In this document: one piece after another, positions 6,764 to 11,713 of the stretch | Layout: the number at the start of each line of letters is the position of its first letter | How positions within the stretch are numbered: the first letter of the stretch is position 1 | Assembly (NCBI GenBank): GCA_040307715.1 | Contig: JAWRJC010000138.1 | Coordinates: 1-11,713 of the forward strand | Origin: RUG13615 sp040307715 | GTDB taxonomy: Bacteria; Bacillota; Clostridia; Peptostreptococcales; Anaerovoracaceae | Direction of reading: 5' to 3' | Length of the DNA: 11,713 nucleotides | The notes under the pieces: model-generated | What the model was told of the DNA's origin: nothing | Seen by the model: only the letters and a program-made list of their open reading frames with translations | Databases searched by the model: none | Translations under genes and position numbers: made by a program

Positions 6764-8143
6764 ATGAAAAACAATGACCAGATCCCTTACAAGATCTACC
6801 TCACCGAGCAGGAGATGCCCAAAGAATGGTACAACGTGCGGGCGGATATGCAGAAAAAACCCGCGCCCCTTCTCAACCCGGGCACCGGTCAGCCGATGAC
6901 CGCTGAAGAGCTTGGCGGTGTGTTCTGCGAAGAACTCGTCAAGCAGGAACTCAACAACGACGACCGCTACATCGAGATCCCGCAGAAGATCCGCGATTTC
7001 TACAAGATGTACCGACCGTCCCCCCTCGTCCGCGCGTACTGCCTGGAAGAAAAACTTAAGACACCGGCGAAGATCTACTACAAGTACGAAGGCAACAACA
7101 CCAGCGGCAGCCACAAACTCAACTCTGCTATCGCGCAGGCGTTCTACGCGAAGGATCAGGGTCTCAAAGGCGTGACGACCGAGACAGGTGCCGGCCAGTG
7201 GGGCACCGCCCTTTCGATGGCCTGCGCATACCTCGACCTCGACTGCAAGGTCTACATGGTCAAGGTCTCTTATGAGCAGAAACCGTTCCGCCGCGAAGTG
7301 ATGCGCACCTACGGCGCAAGCGTCACCCCCTCCCCGTCCGATACGACGAATGTCGGCCGCAAGATCCTCGCGGAGCATCCCGGGACAAACGGAAGCCTTG
7401 GCTGCGCGATCTCCGAAGCCGTCGAAGAAGCGGTCACGAACGAAGGATACCGCTACGTACTCGGCAGCGTTCTCAACCAGGTCCTGCTGCACCAGTCCAT
7501 CATTGGTCAGGAAGCCAAGATCGCGATGGACAAGTACGGTATCAAGCCGGATGTTATCGTCGGTTGTGCCGGCGGCGGCAGCAATCTCGGCGGACTCATC
7601 GGCCCGTTCATGGGCGAAAAACTGCGCGGGGAAGCGGATTATCAGATCATCGCGGTCGAGCCCGCCTCCTGCCCGAGCTTCACAAGAGGCAAATACGCGT
7701 ATGACTTTGCCGATACCGGTCAGGTCTGCCCGCTCGCCAAGATGTACACGCTGGGTGCGGACTTCATGCCCTCTCCCAACCACGCCGGCGGTCTCCGCTA
7801 CCACGGCATGAGCCCGATCCTCTCCGAACTGTACGATCAGGGTATGATGGAAGCGCGCGCGGTCGAACAAACCTCCGTCTTCGAGGCGATCACTGAATTT
7901 GCGAGAGTAGAGGGCATCCTGCCCGCGCCGGAATCCGGTCACGCGATCAAAGTTGCCATCGACGAAGCGAAGAAGTGCAAAGAAACCGGCGAAGAGAAAA
8001 CGATCCTGTTCGGCCTCACCGGCACCGGTTACTTCGATATGTACGCGTACGCGGCATTCAATGACGGCAAGATGAGCGATTACATCCCGACGGACGAAGA
8101 ACTCGAAGCCAGTTTCGCGAAACTGCCGAAGATCGGCGAATAA
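6764..8143 (+). CDS. trpB2: Tryptophan synthase beta chain, TrpB2 type
   Basis: A 459-residue PLP fold-type II enzyme that joins indole and L-serine to give tryptophan. The longer length (classical TrpB1 is about 400) and the N-terminal extension (IPYKIYLTEQEMPKEWYN) put it in the TrpB2 group, which often works without TrpA. Seen: the PLP-lysine motif GSHKLN (Lys118), ETGAGQWG (140-147) with the catalytic Glu140, GCAGGGSN (267-274) for PLP phosphate, and a C-terminal GLTGTGYFDM. The frame is open back to a TTG at 6701, but that codon lies inside the terminator stem; the ATG at 6764 has GAAAGGAAG seven bases upstream and gives the TrpB2 N-terminus. The Trp T-box directly upstream independently supports a role in tryptophan supply. 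No trpA or other trp gene is in the window, so indole salvage, or partnership with a distant trpA, are both possible. Confidence 0.93.
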   Translation: MKNNDQIPYKIYLTEQEMPKEWYNVRADMQKKPAPLLNPGTGQPMTAEELGGVFCEELVKQELNNDDRYIEIPQKIRDFYKMYRPSPLVRAYCLEEKLKTPAKIYYKYEGNNTSGSHKLNSAIAQAFYAKDQGLKGVTTETGAGQWGTALSMACAYLDLDCKVYMVKVSYEQKPFRREVMRTYGASVTPSPSDTTNVGRKILAEHPGTNGSLGCAISEAVEEAVTNEGYRYVLGSVLNQVLLHQSIIGQEAKIAMDKYGIKPDVIVGCAGGGSNLGGLIGPFMGEKLRGEADYQIIAVEPASCPSFTRGKYAYDFADTGQVCPLAKMYTLGADFMPSPNHAGGLRYHGMSPILSELYDQGMMEARAVEQTSVFEAITEFARVEGILPAPESGHAIKVAIDEAKKCKETGEEKTILFGLTGTGYFDMYAYAAFNDGKMSDYIPTDEELEASFAKLPKIGE

Positions 8144-8181
8144 AACGGTTCGTGATCAAGCCGGCATCACAACGGCATGGC

Positions 8182-8228
8182 GGGGGCGTTTCCAAAGTCC
8201 TGAAAAGACGGCGGCAGCGCCCTCTTTT
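8182..8228 (+). terminator. Possible weak terminator after trpB2
   Basis: GGGGGCG (8182-8188) can pair with CGCCCTC (8218-8224), including one G-U pair, and is followed by TTTT. The 29-base loop is long and the T-run short, so this is only a candidate. It fits the next unit having its own promoter a few bases on. Confidence 0.35.
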
Positions 8229-8241
8229 CATTCGTCTGTGA

Positions 8242-8270
8242 TTGTCACAGCCTGTTTTGCCATATATAAT
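8242..8270 (+). promoter_or_regulatory. Sigma-A promoter for the ACT-UPF0210 unit
   Basis: TTGTCA (8242-8247), a 17-base spacer and a perfect TATAAT (8265-8270). Transcription would start near 8277, giving a leader of about 32 bases before the ACT-domain gene. Confidence 0.8.
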
Positions 8271-8308
8271 AATGAGCAAGTTATTCTGAATACATCTGGA
8301 GGATAAGA

Positions 8309-8572
8309 ATGAAAGCCATCATCACCGTCGTCGGCAAGGATATGGTCGGCATCATGGCAAAGGTCAGCAATGTCGCCGCGGAAGCCAACGCCAATATCCT
8401 GGAAGTCACCCAATCCGTTCTGGAAGGCTATTTTGCCATGATCATGCTGGTCGATCTGTCAGCGGTATCCTGGAGCATCGACGAACTGCAGACCGCGCTC
8501 AGAAAGAATGCGGAAGGCATGCAGATCCACGTCATGCACGAAGATATCTTTACGAGCATGCATCATGTGTAA
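8309..8572 (+). CDS. ACT-domain protein, UPF0237 family
   Basis: An 87-residue protein made of a single ACT domain, a small-molecule (often amino-acid) binding fold that usually works as a dimer. The opening strand MKAIITVVG is followed by GKDMVGIMAKVSNVAAEANANILE, the strand-loop-helix carrying the ligand-site Gly14 of the ACT consensus, then EVTQSVLEGYFAMIMLVDL, the second and third strands, and a second helix around DELQTALRKNAE. ACT domains of this type resemble those of GcvR-like regulators, but no DNA-binding or catalytic part is attached. The ATG has CTGGAGGAT about nine bases upstream. It is first in a two-gene unit, 50 bases before the UPF0210 gene; these two families are regularly neighbours in Firmicutes and other lineages, which suggests that the ACT protein senses a ligand for its partner. 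The ligand is unknown. Confidence 0.92.
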   Translation: MKAIITVVGKDMVGIMAKVSNVAAEANANILEVTQSVLEGYFAMIMLVDLSAVSWSIDELQTALRKNAEGMQIHVMHEDIFTSMHHV

Positions 8573-8622
8573 AGAAGAATACCCAGTAAGCTTACATTTC
8601 AGCTATTTGAACGGAGAACACT

Positions 8623-9981
8623 ATGCTCAACGTATCTGATATTTTAGAGACCATATCGATGATCGAGGATGAAAACCTCGATATCCGTACGATCACTATG
8701 GGGATCTCCCTGCTCGATTGTGCGGACAGCGATATCGACCGTTCCTGCGAAAAGATCTATGACAAGATCCTTCGTCTCGCCGGTAATCTTGTCGCGACCG
8801 GTGAACGGATCGAGAAGAAATACGGCATCCCCATCGTCAACAAGCGCGTGTCTGTGACACCGATCGCGATGCTGCTCGCCTCTTCCGGCGGCGATCCCGT
8901 AAAGTACGCCGTCACACTTGACAGAGCGGCCAAGGCCATTGGCGTCAATTTCATCGGCGGTTATTCCGCCCTTGTGCAGAAAGGGTTTTCCGCAGGTGAC
9001 AAAGAACTGATCGCTTCTATTCCGGAAGCACTGGCGAAGACGGACTATGTCTGTTCGTCTATCAATGTAGGCAGCACAAAAGCCGGCATCAACATGGACG
9101 CGGTCGCCATGATGGGTAAAGTCGTGCGCAGGACCGCGGAAATGACAAAAGACCAGCAATGCATCGGCGCCGCCAAACTGGTGGTGTTCTGCAATGCACC
9201 GGAGGATAATCCGTTTATGGCGGGTGCCTTCCACGGTCCCGGCGAGCCGGACTGCATCATCAACGTCGGTGTCTCCGGCCCCGGTGTTGTCCGTGCCGCG
9301 CTTGCGAAAATGGATGATAAAGCAGACCTTCTTATGGTTGCTGATAAGATCAAGAAGACAGCGTTCAAGATCACGCGCATGGGACAGCTCGTCGGTTCCG
9401 AAGCAGCGAAGATGCTCGGTGTCCCCTTCGGGATCATCGATCTCTCTCTTGCGCCTACTCCGGCGATCGGCGACAGTGTTGCGCATATCCTGGAAGAGAT
9501 CGGACTTGAGCAATGCGGCAGCTGCGGAACGACGGCAGCGCTCGCGATGCTCAACGACGCCGTCAAAAAAGGCGGCGTGATGGCCTCCGGCCAGGTCGGC
9601 GGTCTTTCCGGCGCTTTCATCCCTGTTACAGAGGATCAGGGCATGATCGATGCAGCGCGGGCAAAAAGTCTCTCTATCGAGAAATTAGAAGCCATGACAG
9701 CGGTCTGCTCGGTAGGTCTGGATATGATCGTCATTCCCGGCGACACACCTGCGGAAGTGATCTCCGCTCTGATCGCTGACGAAGCGGCGATCGGCATGGT
9801 CAACAGCAAGACAACGGCAGTACGCGTCATCCCGGCCATCGGTCTGAAGGAAGGCGAAGAGCTTGATTTCGGCGGCCTGCTCGGCAGAGGCCCGGTCATG
9901 CAGCTTTCAACACTCTCCCCTGCCAAGATGATCGCCCGCGGCGGCAGGATCCCCGCCCCCATGCAGAGCCTTAAGAACTGA
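8623..9981 (+). CDS. UPF0210/DUF711 (PFL family) protein
   Basis: A 452-residue cytoplasmic protein of the UPF0210 (DUF711) family, whose fold resembles the pyruvate formate-lyase barrel but whose reaction is not established. Length is typical. Conserved stretches seen: IRTITMGISLLDC near residues 21-33, VNKRVSVTPIAML, a central FCNAPEDNPFMAGAFHG (189-205, with Cys190, Glu194, Asp195 and His204), VSGPGVVRAAL, and EQCGSCGTTAALAML with Cys298 and Cys301. I see no glycyl-radical motif, so radical chemistry should not be assumed from the name PFL family. The ATG has ACGGAGAA six bases upstream. It is the second gene of the ACT-UPF0210 unit and is followed by a strong terminator. Confidence 0.93.
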   Translation: MLNVSDILETISMIEDENLDIRTITMGISLLDCADSDIDRSCEKIYDKILRLAGNLVATGERIEKKYGIPIVNKRVSVTPIAMLLASSGGDPVKYAVTLDRAAKAIGVNFIGGYSALVQKGFSAGDKELIASIPEALAKTDYVCSSINVGSTKAGINMDAVAMMGKVVRRTAEMTKDQQCIGAAKLVVFCNAPEDNPFMAGAFHGPGEPDCIINVGVSGPGVVRAALAKMDDKADLLMVADKIKKTAFKITRMGQLVGSEAAKMLGVPFGIIDLSLAPTPAIGDSVAHILEEIGLEQCGSCGTTAALAMLNDAVKKGGVMASGQVGGLSGAFIPVTEDQGMIDAARAKSLSIEKLEAMTAVCSVGLDMIVIPGDTPAEVISALIADEAAIGMVNSKTTAVRVIPAIGLKEGEELDFGGLLGRGPVMQLSTLSPAKMIARGGRIPAPMQSLKN

Positions 9982-10002
9982 TCCGCGAAACAAGCAGAAC
10001 GC

Positions 10003-10036
10003 AAAAGAGCATCCTGTCTGAGGATGCTCTTTTTTT
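10003..10036 (+). terminator. Strong intrinsic terminator between convergent genes
   Basis: A perfect ten-base-pair stem (AGAGCATCCT 10006-10015 with AGGATGCTCT 10021-10030), a five-base loop and seven Ts. Four As before the stem can extend it and provide TTTT on the other strand, so it may also end the leftward permease transcript, whose stop codon is 17 bases to the right. Confidence 0.93.
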
Positions 10037-10052
10037 ATCCTGTATGAAGGTG

Positions 10053-11713
10053 TCAGTCGACAGCTTTCATCGATTCGACCATATCGATCTTCCGGATCTG
10101 CGGACGCATGATCAGATTGACGAGCAGCGTGAACAGGATAGTGAACCCTGCCGCGATCAGATAACTCTGCCAGTGGATCGTTCTGCCGAACATGGCGGCG
10201 GCGACCTCTACCGTTATGATGATATAGTGATGCAGCCAGATGCCGACAGGCATACCGGCCAGAATACCGATGACAGCCAGGATATCCACCTCCCGGAAGA
10301 TGTAGGCGGATACTTCAGGGCGGTAAAAGCCGAGAACGCGGATCGTTGCCAGTTCTTTGCGCCGTTCGCAGATGTTGACGTTCGTCAGATTGTACAGGAC
10401 GATGATCGCCAGAGCGGCAGATGCCACGATCAGGACAAGGATAATATAATCGATGCTCTTGACGGATTCCTCGAAGTTGTCGCTGACGACCTGCGTATCG
10501 ACGATATACAGAACTTGGTCACTTTTAAGAAGCGCTTCCGCTGCTGCGCCGTCCTGCCCCTTCTTCCCTGCGCGGATGTAAAGGGTCGTGTAGGACGGCG
10601 ATTCATCAAATAACGATTCGTAGTCCTCGGTGTACATGTAAACAAATGACCCGATATAGTTCTCGCAGACGGCAGTCAGAACGACTTCCTGTTCTATCCC
10701 GTCATCTGTTGTCAGCTGCAGGGTATCCCCCGGTCTGACGCCGAGGCGTTCCGCAGACTTTTCGGTCAGAATGACGCTCCCTTTTTCATACGGGATCGGT
10801 GTATGTCCGGTGCGCTCACGGAGTGTGATGTAATCCTCGAGTGCATCCGGGTCCTGCGGGATCCGGAATGTGCTCTCTTCTTTTTTTCCGTTTGCCCGGA
10901 TCGTGACGGGTGATTCACTGAAGGCGCACCATTCTTCTGTCAGGGAGGCATCCGCAAGGATGGCAGCCAGCGTTTCGTCCTCGTACACATCCTCCGGCTG
11001 ATCGATCTCTGCCGCATAGTCGTAATGCGTGACTTCTCCGTACTGCAGTAAGACAAGGTTGCCGATGCTGTCGCGTATGCCGAAGCCCGCGAGCAGTAGC
11101 GCAAAGCAGCCGGCAACACCGATGATGGTCATCAGGAATCTCTTTTTATAACGGAAGATATTGCGCAATGTGACCTTGCGGCTGAACGGCAGTCTGCGCC
11201 ACAGCGGACCGATCCGTTCCAGCAGGATCCGTTTGCCTACCTTTGGAGCTTTCGGCAGAAGCAGTGCTGCCGGTTTTTCGCGCAGCATATCCCTGCACGA
11301 CAGCCAGGTCGCCAGTAGGATCATTCCGGTCAGCCCTGCTGCTACAGGAATCGCAACACCGGGGAGCACCGGGGTATCGATGGGCGGCAGCACGTACATC
11401 ATCGTATAGGCATTGCTGATGACTTTCGGAAAGAAGATGCACCCTGCCGGGATCCCGATCAGACAGCCGGCAGCTGATGCGGCAAAACCGTAAAGGAGAT
11501 AGTACCGCAGGATAGCGCCGTTGGAGTATCCCAGCGATTTCAAGGTCCCGATACGGCCGCGTTCCTCCTCGACCATGCGGGTCAGGGTCGTCAGTGCAAC
11601 AAGGGCAGCGATGATAAAGAAGAACACCGGAAAGATCTTGGCGATCGCGCCGATCTTTGCGCTGTCGCTGTCGTATTCCGACATACCGATGTTGTCGCTG
11701 CGGTCGCGGATGA
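10053..11713 (-). CDS. FtsX-like ABC transporter permease (C-terminal part)
   Basis: Membrane subunit of an ABC transporter of the FtsX/MacB type, used for lipoprotein, peptide or antimicrobial export. The frame enters from the right edge without a start: codons upstream of the Met at 11684 read IRDRSDNIG, which continues into SEYDSDSAKIGAIAKIFPVFFF, a typical internal junction of these proteins. So the gene is N-truncated by the window and 553 residues are visible. Numbering from the Met at 11684: helices near 15-36, 55-80 and 105-125 with MVEEERGRIGTLKSLGYS (end of the first FtsX domain), a linker with FSRKVTLRNIFRYKKRF, a helix near 180-200, an extracytoplasmic domain (about 205-410), and three last helices with ICERRKELATIRVLGFY, ending RKIDMVESMKAVD. 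The ATPase gene should lie off the window. The substrate cannot be told. Confidence 0.92.
   Translation of the reverse strand, partial: IRDRSDNIGMSEYDSDSAKIGAIAKIFPVFFFIIAALVALTTLTRMVEEERGRIGTLKSLGYSNGAILRYYLLYGFAASAAGCLIGIPAGCIFFPKVISNAYTMMYVLPPIDTPVLPGVAIPVAAGLTGMILLATWLSCRDMLREKPAALLLPKAPKVGKRILLERIGPLWRRLPFSRKVTLRNIFRYKKRFLMTIIGVAGCFALLLAGFGIRDSIGNLVLLQYGEVTHYDYAAEIDQPEDVYEDETLAAILADASLTEEWCAFSESPVTIRANGKKEESTFRIPQDPDALEDYITLRERTGHTPIPYEKGSVILTEKSAERLGVRPGDTLQLTTDDGIEQEVVLTAVCENYIGSFVYMYTEDYESLFDESPSYTTLYIRAGKKGQDGAAAEALLKSDQVLYIVDTQVVSDNFEESVKSIDYIILVLIVASAALAIIVLYNLTNVNICERRKELATIRVLGFYRPEVSAYIFREVDILAVIGILAGMPVGIWLHHYIIITVEVAAAMFGRTIHWQSYLIAAGFTILFTLLVNLIMRPQIRKIDMVESMKAVD

Noticed and set aside
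6392..7942. A 516-codon minus-strand open frame opposite trpB2.
   Set aside because: It is the mirror of a GC-rich coding sequence, has no family resemblance and would overlap the T-box. TrpB2 on the plus strand is certain.
8644..9513. A 289-codon minus-strand frame opposite the UPF0210 gene.
   Set aside because: Low-complexity His/Arg/Asp-rich translation typical of antisense shadows; the plus-strand gene is recognised along its whole length.

Overview
The window looks like ordinary chromosome from a moderately GC-rich member of the Bacillota (Firmicutes), most likely Clostridia or a relative. The evidence is a well-formed T-box leader, strong Shine-Dalgarno sites, textbook sigma-A promoters, a clostridial-type TypA and a lemA/DUF2207 membrane pair. 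I see no mobile element, CRISPR array, rRNA or tRNA. The genus cannot be named from the sequence.

Left part, minus strand (1-6175): a close run of five genes reads leftward in the order cysK-like, ung, lemA, DUF2207 membrane protein, typA. Spacers are 40, 61, -20 (overlap) and 68 bases. No Rho-independent terminator is visible between them, so they may be co-transcribed, with a possible extra promoter before typA. typA runs off the left edge without a stop.

Centre (6176-6763): a 588-base divergent regulatory region. Leftward it holds a -10 element and a small inverted repeat in the cysK leader. Rightward it holds an AT-rich block, a TTGACA-17-TATACT promoter, and a T-box riboswitch with a TGG (Trp) specifier, a GNRA-capped Stem III, a TGGC T-box bulge and mutually exclusive antiterminator and terminator helices. 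It controls a stand-alone TrpB2-type tryptophan synthase beta chain (6764-8143), so this gene should be switched on when tRNA-Trp is uncharged.

Right part: a second rightward unit (8309-9981) with its own strong promoter encodes a small ACT-domain protein (UPF0237) and a UPF0210/DUF711 protein. This is a conserved pair of unknown function and ends at a strong terminator. That hairpin lies between convergent genes. On the other side, the C-terminal part of a large FtsX-like ABC transporter permease comes in from the right edge on the minus strand.

The items most worth a second look are the Trp T-box/TrpB2 unit away from any visible trp operon, the altered active-site motifs of the CysK-like enzyme, and the ACT-UPF0210 pair. 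I did not find a convincing wholly new system.
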